A stretch of DNA of 64,000 nt from Phymatolithon calcareum (lineage: Eukaryota; Rhodophyta; Florideophyceae; Hapalidiales), in assembly GCA_977006965.1 (NCBI GenBank), contig OZ345361.1:1426001-1490000 (forward strand), read 5' to 3'. Both the position numbers and the translations under genes were made by a program. The notes under the pieces were generated by a model. The model was not told where the DNA came from. It made no database searches and saw only the letters and a program-made list of their open reading frames with translations. Shown in pieces: positions 21,206 through 31,335 of the stretch (the stretch's first letter is position 1; each line of letters opens with the position of its first letter).

Positions 21206-22215
21206 ATGGCTTTTGTTTCCAGTTCCTTCGTGCGAATTGTCAGAAAAAAGCGTCATGAAACTGAGCAGTCGGCGGTAACTATTCGCGCCGCGCAAAGTGG
21301 ACCGAATAGATTTACTCGTAGGGAGCTCGGAAAATTGGTGCAAGCAGCTGTCGTCTCAACAGTATTTTTCAACAAACCGCAGCATGCAGATGCCATGTCA
21401 GGGCTCAAGCTCTTCCCTCTGTCGGAACCGCTCGGAAACGAGTACTTCTTGATGCGTGCAGCTGAGAGCATTTCAGATGCCCGGGGAGTTGCGAAGTCAA
21501 ATCCTGCGGAGATGGTAAGTGACGCAGAAGTCCAGTCTGCCAAGCATGTCGAGCTGGTCAGTTGTTGCAGGTTCAATTTGCTAACAGTTTTCCTCTTCCC
21601 TTTGTATCTACTTGCTATTAGTTGTCTGTCAACGTTCATGGACTGACATCTCGCGGAGTTAAGCAGTCAATTGCTGCCGCGAACGCCCTAAAACGAGCTA
21701 ATGTCGAGTACGATGCTTGGATTTGGCCAAGCATTTCTACAAACTGCATGGAAACTGCAGAAGTCCTAGCGAACGAGCTTTACATTCGCCGCGAGCGGAT
21801 AGTTCCAGAATTTTCTTTCCTGGATGCACGGGGCTTGGGAACGCTAGATGGAAAGTCGCAGCGAGTCGTTCGAGAACAGCTATCAAATATGGACAAAAAT
21901 GACATATACTGGAGACCAGAGCCGGCGGATGACGGAACTCCGAACGACTCAGTTGAAGATGTCTTCGTCAGGGTGCGTCAACTTTTGAGCAAGTTGGAAA
22001 CACAGTACTTTGGCGAACGTATTGTCCTTATAGCTCCAGATTCTAATCCATTGAGCGTGCTGCAGTGCGCTTTGATGGATCATGATCTCCGAGAGCATAA
22101 CGCCTTCGCGTTCGCTCCTGGTGAGTTGCGAAAAATTCAAGAGAAAGTTGTTGATCCCATCGACGGTGTGAAATTTAAACCGATTTCGGAAGTGCTCAGT
22201 CGAGGCAAAGCATGA
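21206..22215 (+). CDS. Phosphoglycerate-mutase-like protein with thylakoid-lumen type leader, two exons
   Basis: Exon 1 is 21206-21514 and exon 2 is 21622-22215, with a 107-bp GTAAGT...TATTAG intron in phase 0, giving 300 residues. The join reads ...SNPAEM|LSVNVHGLTSRGVKQS and makes a continuous histidine-phosphatase (PGM) fold: YFLMRAAES, then LTSRGVKQS, SISTNCMETAEVLA, EFSFLDARGLGTLDG, IVLIAPDSNPLSVLQCAL. Plant relatives share the LMRAGES variant, in which the usual catalytic RHG histidine is missing; here it is RAAES. The N terminus is bipartite: a basic Ser-rich segment, then RR at residues 38-39, a hydrophobic stretch and ADA at 61-63. That is a twin-arginine lumen signal, placing the mature protein in the thylakoid lumen. 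Catalytic activity is doubtful. Confidence 0.83.
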
Positions 22216-22780
22216 ATGTTCGCATCAATGTAATTCATGTGTTGCGCTGTGCAGATGTAAATCTTGGGTTCGTTTTAGGGCAAGCTACAAATTTCACTAC
22301 TGTAGCGCGGCGTAAGCAAGGGGATAGAGAGGGTTAGAGACTGCGTGGGGGGAATAAAAACAGAACACGTAGATCGGATTCAGCAAGAAACTGCAGTCCA
22401 CATCATGTCACCACCTTCTAGAATGTGCTCGTGTACTTTCAGAGTACTACTCTCTTCTCCAGCAAGGAAGAAAAGCTGTTGTAGTCTTCTGTTTGGGGCT
22501 TTGTACCAGGATCACCACTGAGCTCGGGTGTCGGGTAGAGGGTCATACTGTACCATGTCGTCTATTGTATTTTGTGAAATATCGAAACTGTATTGAAATA
22601 TTAAAAATATTAAAAAATATTTTAGAAAAGTTTTGAAGTAGAGCTTCTTTGCCGCCGTGGAGACGTGATCTAAACGGTGACTGAGCGACGTCCTCCCACC
22701 AGCTCCATCAGAATTCCCGACGAAATCCACAGCCTTGTCTCCTGTTCAGGTCTTCCTGAAGTCATTTTTGTGCTCGCACC
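22216..22780. other. Spacer upstream of CCT2
   Basis: 565 bp between tandem genes, with an AT-rich stretch near 22580-22625. It probably contains the CCT2 promoter. No gene or repeat family was seen. Confidence 0.55.
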
Positions 22781-24406
22781 ATGATGGGCGGGTATGGAGG
22801 CGGTGCGCCGTTTGGGATGAATGTCGTTCCGAACGTTTTGAGGAGTCAGGCTTCCGAAGAGAAAGGTGAAAATGCGCGAATGTCGTCCTTCATTGGGGCG
22901 CTGGCGATAACCGATCTGGTGAAAACGACACTAGGTCCCAAGGGAATGGACAAAATATTACAGTCTCAAGGCGGAAGTGTTCAAGTGACGAATGACGGAG
23001 CCACTATTTTGAACTCCATTTCCATTGATAATGCTGCTGCAAAAGTGCTTGTTGATATTTCTAAGGTTCAGGACGACGAAGTGGGTGATGGTACCACATC
23101 AGTCTGTTGTCTTGCTGGTGAGCTTCTTCGCGAAGCTGAAAAGCTCCTAGATGTGAAAATTCATCCGCAAACTGTCATCGCTGGTTTTCGCAGTGCGGCA
23201 TCCGCGGCTGCGGAAGCTCTCGAGGCTTCCGCTGTTGATAATGGCAAAAATGCAGAAGCATTCCGCAATGATCTGATGAACATAGCGCGTACAACGCTCT
23301 CGTCAAAGATTCTCTCACAGGCCCGTGATCATTTCGCAAACATTGCAGTTGAAGCAGTGCTTCGTCTCAAGGGATCGACTAATCTGGATCACATTCAAAT
23401 AATTAAGAAGGCTGGCGGTAGCCTTGCTGATTCATGGCTGGAGGAAGGTTTTATTCTCGAGAAGAAGTTGGGCGTCGGACAGCCGAAGCGAGTTGAAAAT
23501 GCTAAAATTCTTGTCGCGAATACTGCAATGGATACTGACAAGGTAAAAATATATGGCTCGCGCGTGCGAGTTGACTCCCTGAGCCGTGTTGCCGAAATTG
23601 AAGAGGCCGAAAAGGCCAAGATGATCACCAAATGTGAGAAAATCATCGCGCATGGATGTAATGTATTTGTGAACCGACAGCTAATCTACAATCGCCCGGA
23701 GCAGTTCTTTACTTCCAAGGGAATCATGGCGATTGAGCATGCGGATTTTGATGGCGTCGAGCGTCTTGCCCTAGTCACCGGAGGTGAAATCGTATCAACA
23801 TTTGACGAACCAGGAACCGTCCGCCTAGGTTCTGCCGACGTTGTTGAAGAAGTAATGATAGGCGAAGACAAAGTGCTTCGATTTGTTGGATGTGCGGCGG
23901 GAGAGGCATGCACGGTGGTACTTCGCGGTGCAAACCAGAACTTGCTTGATGAAGCCGAGCGCAGTTTGCATGACGCTCTTTGCGTGCTCTCACAAACCGT
24001 GAAGGAAACCCGGACTGTTCTGGGCGGCGGGTGTGCGGAAACGCTAATGGCGCATGCGGTTGACGATCTTGCGAAGAGAACACCAGGCAAGCACGCCTTG
24101 GCTGTAGAATCTTTTGCTAGGGCTTTACGCGCGCTTCCGGGGATTATCGCCAGTAACGCTGGTTACGACGCTGCTGATTTGGTGGCACAGCTTCGGGCAG
24201 CGCATGCAGATGGCAATGCAACTGCTGGATTGGATATGGATAAGGGATGTATCGGAGATATGCGTAAGCTTGGTATTACGGAAAGCTTCAAGCTAAAGCG
24301 GCAAATGTTAGCCTCGGCGGTGGAAGGAGCAGAGATGATTATTCGAGTGGATGATATCATTAAGGCTGCGCCTCGTGAGAGAGAAGATCCCCATCCGCAT
24401 ATGTAG
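22781..24406 (+). CDS. CCT2: T-complex protein 1 subunit beta (CCT2)
   Basis: 541 residues, full length for the family. Signature blocks of group II chaperonins are present: [42 protein letters not shown] (ATP hydrolysis Asp), [10 protein letters not shown] and the closing [11 protein letters not shown]. The N terminus MMGGYGGG...[16 protein letters not shown] and the central [27 protein letters not shown] are specific to the beta subunit. It forms one position of the cytosolic TRiC ring that folds actin and tubulin. Single exon, starting at the first in-frame ATG. Confidence 0.98.
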   Translation: MMGGYGGGAPFGMNVVPNVLRSQASEEKGENARMSSFIGALAITDLVKTTLGPKGMDKILQSQGGSVQVTNDGATILNSISIDNAAAKVLVDISKVQDDEVGDGTTSVCCLAGELLREAEKLLDVKIHPQTVIAGFRSAASAAAEALEASAVDNGKNAEAFRNDLMNIARTTLSSKILSQARDHFANIAVEAVLRLKGSTNLDHIQIIKKAGGSLADSWLEEGFILEKKLGVGQPKRVENAKILVANTAMDTDKVKIYGSRVRVDSLSRVAEIEEAEKAKMITKCEKIIAHGCNVFVNRQLIYNRPEQFFTSKGIMAIEHADFDGVERLALVTGGEIVSTFDEPGTVRLGSADVVEEVMIGEDKVLRFVGCAAGEACTVVLRGANQNLLDEAERSLHDALCVLSQTVKETRTVLGGGCAETLMAHAVDDLAKRTPGKHALAVESFARALRALPGIIASNAGYDAADLVAQLRAAHADGNATAGLDMDKGCIGDMRKLGITESFKLKRQMLASAVEGAEMIIRVDDIIKAAPREREDPHPHM

Positions 24407-24504
24407 TGCAAGTTAGAAGGCCGAGTGTTACTTTTATGTGCAATACTGGACTGACTAAAACAATGCCTTTTGAATTTAAAGTGGATTTGCCCTCGGTTCG
24501 CAAA

Positions 24505-25560
24505 TCAACAACATGGCGGAGGTATTGGTTCCCTTTGCTGGAAAATGGCGTTCAATTCGTCTCTGGAACCCGTTTCAATAATTAGGTTGCGTTTCAAAAA
24601 GTCGAGAATGACAGCAGCTGTTTTCTCCGGTTGATCCTCTGCTATTGAGTGACCTGCCTCAGGGATTAGAATATTCTGAAACTTGCCCTGCATTTGTGCG
24701 ATGGTCAGGGCCTTGTCAAGGCGGTCAACTCCGGCCAGTATGAGGAGCTTCGGGCCAGGTGCGGCCAAGAAAATAGCGGAGAGACCTGTAAACCATCCAT
24801 GCCAGCACTTATGAGTCGGTTCCAAATTCGTTCTCCAGACCCAGCGCCGGTCGCTCTCCACTAGCTGTGAAGGAACAGAGCGGCGCGCTGAGTGCAGGTT
24901 ACGGACATGGCCCTTGGCCACAACGTACCGCACACCGGCTTCAATTGATGAGAACGATGTGGGGCGGGCGGAAAGCCAGGCAGACATGTGCGGCAGGGCC
25001 GAAATGGCGGTACCTTCGACGACATCAATTAGCATGGTGGCAAGAACAGGTAGTACTTTCGAATGCGCGACGCGCGCAGCAATGGCCCCACCCATCGAAT
25101 GCCCACCGATGACAAGGTCTGGAGTCTCGTAGCCTTGTACATCGAAGAGTGCATTGACGGCCGCTGCGACGTCGCTACAGAGGGTCTCTGTTTCCAAGTC
25201 TAGTGAGGTACCAATCTCAACGGTGGTGCCATGAGCCCGGAAATCAAGGGCGATAACTGGAATAAATGCACGAAGATGCTTTGCGATGCATGCGAAAGAC
25301 AAGGCCGTGCATCCTGCGCCGTGAAGCAGTAAAAGAACTGGTGAGTCAGGCTGCGATTTGGGCAATGCGGCGGTATAAAAACCAAATCGGGCGCCGTTTG
25401 CTTCTACAAAAATGAGGTCATCAAAACAGTCCTGCCAGTTTAGTGGGGAGTAGTCAGCAGAGTCTGGAAGAGGTTTTGGCATGCGTGGGGGAAGGCTCCG
25501 TTGCAATCGTCCAACTGGGCCTGATGGAGGACGTGGACGATCAGCGGCGCGGCCGTCCAT
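24505..25560 (-). CDS. PPME1: Protein phosphatase methylesterase 1
   Basis: 351 residues. The alpha/beta hydrolase core has LLLLHGAGCTALSF (oxyanion loop), ALDFRAHG, and the nucleophile elbow GGHSMGGAIA with Ser155. LIDVVEGTA follows, with Asp179 as the family's acid, and EAGHSIAEDQP supplies the His. These blocks identify PPME1, which removes the methyl ester from the C-terminal Leu of the PP2A catalytic subunit and stabilises inactive PP2A. The N-terminal 45 residues (RPPSGPVGRLQRSLPPRMPKPLP...PLNW) match the usual phosphatase-contacting motif. It converges with CCT2, with under 100 bp between the stops. Confidence 0.95.
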   Translation of the reverse strand: MDGRAADRPRPPSGPVGRLQRSLPPRMPKPLPDSADYSPLNWQDCFDDLIFVEANGARFGFYTAALPKSQPDSPVLLLLHGAGCTALSFACIAKHLRAFIPVIALDFRAHGTTVEIGTSLDLETETLCSDVAAAVNALFDVQGYETPDLVIGGHSMGGAIAARVAHSKVLPVLATMLIDVVEGTAISALPHMSAWLSARPTSFSSIEAGVRYVVAKGHVRNLHSARRSVPSQLVESDRRWVWRTNLEPTHKCWHGWFTGLSAIFLAAPGPKLLILAGVDRLDKALTIAQMQGKFQNILIPEAGHSIAEDQPEKTAAVILDFLKRNLIIETGSRDELNAIFQQREPIPPPCC

Positions 25561-26017
25561 GATGGAGGCCGAAAAACGGAAGGGAGCGGGATTGGTAAAA
25601 AACCGGATTCATCCCTGCCGGTCACATCCGTTACGTGTCGAACGGTATCATAAAAAAAACTATTTTTCCCTCAAAACTAGGCCAAATAGAGCAGTGTAAA
25701 CCATGCACTGTAATTTAACGATGTGAAGCCCAGGACGCTGGAGACAGAACTCGACAATCGGTTGGCTGCGCACGCGCCAGAGCAAATCGGAGGCGAAATC
25801 TCGTGTGAGAGGGTACAAACAGTACGGTACACAGCAGAGGCACTGTATCATATGAGCTTGGAGCCAAAGAGCCCCTCTGTGGTACATTTCAGTGATGCAT
25901 CACGCCATCACAAACTACTCACCCTCTCGTATAGCCCCACAACAGCTCCGTTCAGCTCCTACCAGACACATAACAGTCCCGGACACCGCTTGAAATCAAA
26001 TATCATTCGAAGGTTCT
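25561..26017. promoter_or_regulatory. Divergent intergenic region (PPME1 / UBX gene)
   Basis: 457 bp between divergent start codons. It must contain both promoters. No motif was resolved. Confidence 0.45.
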
Positions 26018-27670
26018 ATGCCTTTCACATCTGAACCCCACCAGGGCCCGACGGAAGGCGGTCCCCCTGAACGTAGTCAAGATGCATCTGCCGAATGCAT
26101 AATGGAGGACCGCGAAGGAAGCGAGGAGCTCTCGCCATCTCTGCCTACGTCTGAGCAACAGCAAGAGCCCGAGGGGACATTGCTTCAGCCGCCGCAAGGA
26201 ACCCAAGCTGCACCTCCGCCGCCTCCTATTGCGCTGTTGCCACCACCTCCCCCGGTTGTTGCTTTGAAACCTGAAGCGCCAACTCTTCGTATCTTGGTAG
26301 GAAACCTGCCCACCGCATTGCGCGTGTCACAACGCGCATCCCGCTGGTTGCTGGTTATTTTGGATTTCTCGCACAAGCTACCGAACCGTCTCCAGGTTTC
26401 TGAGGCCATTGCGTCTTCGATAAATGGCTGGCGTCCGCGCTATGAATCCTCGTACGCTGAATCGTACACCAGTTTTTTTCCATCCAGTGGAGACGTCCAT
26501 ATAGCTCTTTTAGATACTCGCTCTGGAGAGCGTTTGAATGTTTGGGGAGAACCGAGTACTCCAAATGCCGAAGAACCTGAACCTGTTGAGTGGAGTATTG
26601 TCACGAAGATGTTGGAAGTTTTTCTTTCTGAGCACTCTCTGAACGGAGCTGAACTGGGTCCCTTGCACCGTCGTGAGAAACCGTGGTTTGTGAAAACACG
26701 TCGCGTATCTGAGTCTCCATCTCTTCCGCCCACCTCTATGATGGATGATGAAGAGGCAGCTATTGCAGCAGCGATTGCTGCATCACTGGCTGATGCTCAG
26801 CGAGAAATGTCGGACGATTGCGAAGAAGCTGATGAAGATGCCGATGATGATGTTGAAATGACTACAGCGGAAAATGCTGAACATACTAACACGAGTGTGG
26901 AGTCCATTCAAATTCCATCTGCGACGACGCCTGGTGCCTGGAGTGATGTCATCGGAGGTGATAGTCCTTCTTACAGTGTGCAGAACAGGTTTGAGGCGTT
27001 AGAGCCTGACGCAGCGCAGGCTTCCGCGGAGGAAGAGGAAGATGACGATGACAATGATGACGACGAGGATATGGAGGAAAGCGGGTCGGGAAGTATGGAT
27101 TTATCCGTGCCTCTGCCAGACAGGGAAGATGAATCCCGCAGAAGTACCAGACAAGAGACCACAATGCCGTCATCTGTGGAGTCACTGGCAAGTTCTTACA
27201 TGGAACGCTTGCATTCACGATACCGTTCCGCAACTGACGCTAGTCTTTTGGAATCAAGGCTTTTGCGCCAAGAACAGGACGCAGAACTTGCAGCTTCACT
27301 TGAAGAGGACCGTCGTAAAGTGCGTGAGAAAGAAAAACAAGCGAAGAGGGAAGCCAAGGTCAAGAAGGCTCAGGTATCTGCCCAGAGCAGACTACCCGAA
27401 GAACCTGACAAAGGCAATACTGACGCGGTTGCTATAGCACTGCGTCTTCCAGGAGGCAAGCGAATCATGCGGCGATTTTTGAAGACCACTTTATTGTCCA
27501 GCATTGCTGATCTTTGCTGTGCACATTCCGGTGTGGACATTGGCAGGAAAGAGCCTGCAGCATGTTTGCGTTCTCTCGCTGCTCCGCTTCTTGGAAAAAG
27601 TTGGAGCGACGATATTGCGTCGGTATGTGGCGGAAGTCGCGGTGTTTTGTTCATTGTTCACCTAGAATAG
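26018..27670 (+). CDS. UAS-UIM-UBX protein, Cdc48/p97 cofactor (UBXN7-like)
   Basis: 550 residues. The order is a Pro/Gln-rich N terminus; a thioredoxin-like UAS domain at about 105-215 (SRWLLVILDFS, VHIALLDTRSGERLNVW, MLEVFLSEHSL); a ubiquitin-interacting motif at about 246-266 (DEEAAIAAAIAASLADAQRE); a long acidic linker; a helical segment (LRQEQDAELAASLEEDRRKVREKEKQ) that precedes UBX domains in FAF and UBXN7 proteins; and a C-terminal UBX domain (IALRLPGGKRIMRRFLKTTLLSSIADLC to the end). UBX binds the N domain of Cdc48/p97, and UIM binds ubiquitin on clients or cullins. The UBA domain at the N terminus of animal UBXN7 is not evident here. Function in ubiquitin-dependent segregase delivery is inferred from the architecture. 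Confidence 0.85.
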   Translation: MPFTSEPHQGPTEGGPPERSQDASAECIMEDREGSEELSPSLPTSEQQQEPEGTLLQPPQGTQAAPPPPPIALLPPPPPVVALKPEAPTLRILVGNLPTALRVSQRASRWLLVILDFSHKLPNRLQVSEAIASSINGWRPRYESSYAESYTSFFPSSGDVHIALLDTRSGERLNVWGEPSTPNAEEPEPVEWSIVTKMLEVFLSEHSLNGAELGPLHRREKPWFVKTRRVSESPSLPPTSMMDDEEAAIAAAIAASLADAQREMSDDCEEADEDADDDVEMTTAENAEHTNTSVESIQIPSATTPGAWSDVIGGDSPSYSVQNRFEALEPDAAQASAEEEEDDDDNDDDEDMEESGSGSMDLSVPLPDREDESRRSTRQETTMPSSVESLASSYMERLHSRYRSATDASLLESRLLRQEQDAELAASLEEDRRKVREKEKQAKREAKVKKAQVSAQSRLPEEPDKGNTDAVAIALRLPGGKRIMRRFLKTTLLSSIADLCCAHSGVDIGRKEPAACLRSLAAPLLGKSWSDDIASVCGGSRGVLFIVHLE

Positions 27671-28310
27671 TCGTTCACCTTGCTACTTGTATGTATCTTG
27701 ATTGTAGGCCGGACATGTGTCGTAAGACAGGACGTCCTGTTATATTTAGGACGTGAAGTCTGTTGAATAGTTCTGTAGAGAAGGCACTGAAGGTCAATGT
27801 ACATTTGAAGAGAAGAAAATCATTTTTGTAAAAGTTTTTGAAATGTTTGGTGAGACGAGATGTCTTGGCTCTTCCAGTGGTCTTTTCACTCCGAAGACGT
27901 TGAAGTGATGCGTTCCGTAATGAAGGTCCCCGGGTGCTTTCGAAGAGTTCTGCACTTGCGTGAAAAAACTTTGTCCATCCTTCTGTTCCATCGAAGGTGT
28001 AGGTTTCAGCTTCTGGGCTCATCTGCTGCTCATGGAGTGTTCGTATGCCTTCATATAAGCATTCTGGTTCACACGGATTCGACATGCAGTCTGCTTTGCA
28101 AATCGGGGCTACAGGTGCTGCCCTCGACCTCGCAGGACAAATTCCGTCCGAAAGCCATGATAACAAACAAGAAACAAAAATACTGTATGTTGTGCAGGTG
28201 CTTTACGGACTGTGGGAGCTTCGAACAAAAACCTTGGATCCCACATCATGCATGATGTAAAAAGTGACCCACGTTAATCTAAACTAGTCTTGGGTTTCTT
28301 TATACTCGTT
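27671..28310. other. Convergent spacer
   Basis: 640 bp holding the 3' ends of the UBX and BAR genes. A perfect ACAGGACGTCCTGT palindrome lies near 27727. Frames here lack domain features. Confidence 0.55.
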
Positions 28311-29431
28311 TTAATGAGCAGTCTCAACAGGCGAAGAAGGGTTCTCACCAGTGTCTTCCACGGGTGATGAAGGAATATCTTTAGTGATTCCGTCATTATT
28401 GACCTGTGCATGGGGAGCGAACTCCCCAGTTGACATGTCACCTCCGCTCGCCCCATCCGCAAGTGAGCTGGGGCGCTCGGCGAGGGAAACAGACGACCCC
28501 CCATCCTTAGCAGTAACGAGAGTCGACGCTGGCACAGACGAGTTAGATTTCTTGGGCTCTGAGCTTTGTAACACAGAACAACCCGCTATAAATTTCGCCA
28601 CATCCGCCGACCTCATCTTTCTGATATCGAGAGAACACAATTCAGTCTCGGAACCAGTTACATATTCACGGGTATTGGACAAGGACTCGCGGATAAGGTC
28701 GAAAGCCCGGAGCTGGGAACTCCAATATGCAATGTAGTTCGCCTTCAGTGCAACCTGTCGCTTGTTGTACACCTCCTTCATTTTCTCGATCAAGCTCTTC
28801 GAAGTTCATGAATCCGAAAACAAGTCGATCACTGTTAGTTTCAACGTGGGTATCTATTCCCGGAAGTGTCGGTATGTGAGTCGATGTAACTTACTTCCAT
28901 GATATCAGCATATTTCTTTTTTGCCTCCTCGAGTTTTTCCATGTTTCGAGCAATCTTGTCCTCGCTCGTCTTTTTAGTCTTCTGCAAGTCAGACACCTTC
29001 TTTGAATAACGCGCCACTTCCGTGTAGGCTGGTGTGATCTTTTTGTACTCGCCAGGGAGACTGTTGATTTCTGCAAGATACTCATGAATCATTGCATCAA
29101 TCTTCCAGTGGCGAGCGTCGTCGCCCTCCGATCGCAGTGTAAACTTTTTCATCAGCTGCTCAGATGCGAGCGCGGATTGCTTGCTCATTTCCCGAATATC
29201 GTCTTTGTCTGTGCACCGACTTGCAAATGTCTCGGCAAAGACCTTCTGCGTATTGCAAATGTTCGACCATGAGCGCTCACAATCATTGAGATCCTTGGAT
29301 GACGCCTTCAAATACTGGGCCAAGTTCTCCAACGCTGAACGTAACTGATTAAACTCAGCATTCTCAGGGGTTTGCTTGAGCGTCACTTGCGCAGTTCGCT
29401 TTTTGATTCTGTGCATCATCTTGACAAGCAT
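28311..29431 (-). CDS. BAR-domain protein, at least two exons
   Basis: Exon 1 (29431-28895) and exon 2 (28796-28311) are joined across a 98-bp GTAAGT...GAAG intron in phase 0. The junction reads ADIME|SLIEKMKEVYNK. The product (about 340 residues from the ATG at 29431) is a long amphipathic coiled helix bundle: LRSALENLAQYLKASSKDLNDCERSW, EYLAEINSLPGEYKKITPAYTEVARYSKKVSDLQKTK, KLEEAKKKYAD, then RQVALKANYIAYWSSQLRAFDLIRESL. This is the pattern of BAR domains, which sense or shape curved membranes in endocytosis and trafficking. A Ser/Pro-rich tail follows. A CCCAG splice-acceptor-like site and a TCTAAC branch-like sequence sit just upstream (29447 and about 29492), so a further 5' exon is likely and the start is uncertain. 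I see no SH3 or PX domain. Confidence 0.75.
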
Positions 29432-29446
29432 ATACAGTTCACTTCT

Positions 29447-31335
29447 CTGGGACGAAGAGAAGTTATATGGCAATGAAAGAGATTCAAGTTAGAACAAGTC
29501 TTCGTCTCTAGGCTGCGGTTGACTCAAAACTTGTAAATTTAACTCGAATAGTCCACGAAAGATTGCATAGAATTTCTTGTTGAGTAGGGAAGACTCTCAT
29601 TTTTCGTAAAAAGATCCACATCCAGAGAAGGTATAGTATATTTCAGTACCAAATTCAACACAGGAAAGTTGGTTCGATCCTTGTCCATATTCAAAAGAGC
29701 AATGCAAAACTTGGTACTTTGCCTCTGCACAACAAGAGCCACTTAATCGTTGCCATAAACCATGATATGCAGACGCAGTCTCGTTTTTGTACCTGTAGAG
29801 TTCGTGGCTTCTTTTAGAACCACATTTTTAGATGCAACTGCTGCACGAAATCTGGTCAAAAAAGGGATAGATATTGGAGGAGGATTGGATCCCTGAAATT
29901 TTCACGGATAGCATGTAGAGCTTTAGATACCGAGAGTTCTTGAGATCCCAGTTTTTCTATCACAGCGAATATCTTCCCGAGCTGTTACTTAGAATGAGAA
30001 TGAGCGACTGAGTGGGACCTAGCGCCGTCAAACGAGACGAGGAATTTCGGCAGAAAGACGGGTATGCGCGCCTCCTTGTCGGATGGGAGATGCCCCTTTT
30101 TTGTCTAAATGCAAGAGAGTTGTGGAGATTTTTAAGTATGACGATTCCAATGGTAAGGAAACCGTTGACTGCATCATTGAACGACGTTCAAATTTTGGCC
30201 ACCAAAGGCCTTGGCCCAAGGCTGCACATGGATGCCTGGGCGTTTCGATCGGCGATATACCCGACATTCGTTGTATCAGTGGATAGCTCGGGGGCGCATA
30301 TGAAATTGCTGACAACTTTTTCCGATTGCAAGGATTTGTGTTGAGATTCGGCTTGACATCCATATTTCTGTCGAAACCTAAATGTGTGCGAGCAGCGCAG
30401 CCGCCGCAATGCCAATGGTTCATGCTGGCATTCTGGTAAGTTTTAGCCAGTTTGTGGCAGACGCAAGTAAACGGCCTGGAAGCCCTCTGTGTTACCCTTT
30501 CTAAGTTGGCGTTAGAGGAGCACGGTAGTGCAAATTCTGCAAAGCAAAGAAGCATGTTCAAAGTTCACCCTATGTTACAGCAGTTTCGACTTTAGCAGTG
30601 CTCTGATGATCAGTTCTCACTGCGACGGATCGGCAGTGGTTAACTTGCTGTGCCTCGATCAAAACCTTGGAAGTCGGGAGCAGCACCATCCCGGTGCTGC
30701 TTCCCATGGAGGCCTTTGGTTCATAAAGCGAAAATTATGGTCTTTGTCGTGGATGAGTGTGTCGATCACGACTTGCATTTCTAGCAAACTTCCAATTTGC
30801 CTTGTCCATCGAAATGACTACCCCGATAGCCCATATTGCTCGGAGTTAAACTGATTGCGGACAGGCCCCATTGCGGATCATTAAACGTAAGAGAAATTGC
30901 CTATCCGAAAGCATTCCAGTTCAATTCATATATCGTTTAGTGATCGATTCCTCTAATAATGGTGTGGATGTTGTGCTACATTATCGCCAAGAGGCACGTC
31001 CGCGTTGACGACGTTCTTCTACTGTACATTTTCTTTCTATACAAATTGCGAGTAAACGAAACGAGGATCCAAGGGACAACATTAAATACAAAGTATGCCA
31101 CAAAATAATAGAGACCAGGGCTCATTTCCGTCTGAAGGGCAAAATCGGAGTCCATTGCGCGGCCCAGTTCATCCGCTCTCCGAACATTTCAAAGTGGCGA
31201 GTTTCGATTCCGCACTGACCAAAAGTCCCTAACAATGCGGTTGAAATCCTAGGGAACCCAATCCGCTCGTGGTCACGCCTTAGCCACGATCGCGATTCTG
31301 CAGCGAAAGCCGAACAGCAATATTGCCAGTCTGTT
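29447..31335. other. Spacer upstream of the BAR gene
   Basis: About 1.9 kb. It probably contains the first exon and promoter of the BAR gene, but I could not place the exon convincingly. Frames at 30012-30344 (+) and 30028-30561 (-) overlap and have no recognisable domain. Otherwise nothing was seen. Confidence 0.5.

Noticed and set aside
27675-28166. 163-codon minus-strand frame in the UBX/BAR convergent spacer
   Set aside because: No domain, odd composition, overlaps frames on the other strand and lies where two 3' UTRs are expected.
30012-30561. Overlapping frames of 110 (+) and 177 (-) codons
   Set aside because: Both strands are open over the same bases, with no family features. A third frame gave a faint transposase-like impression that I could not substantiate.
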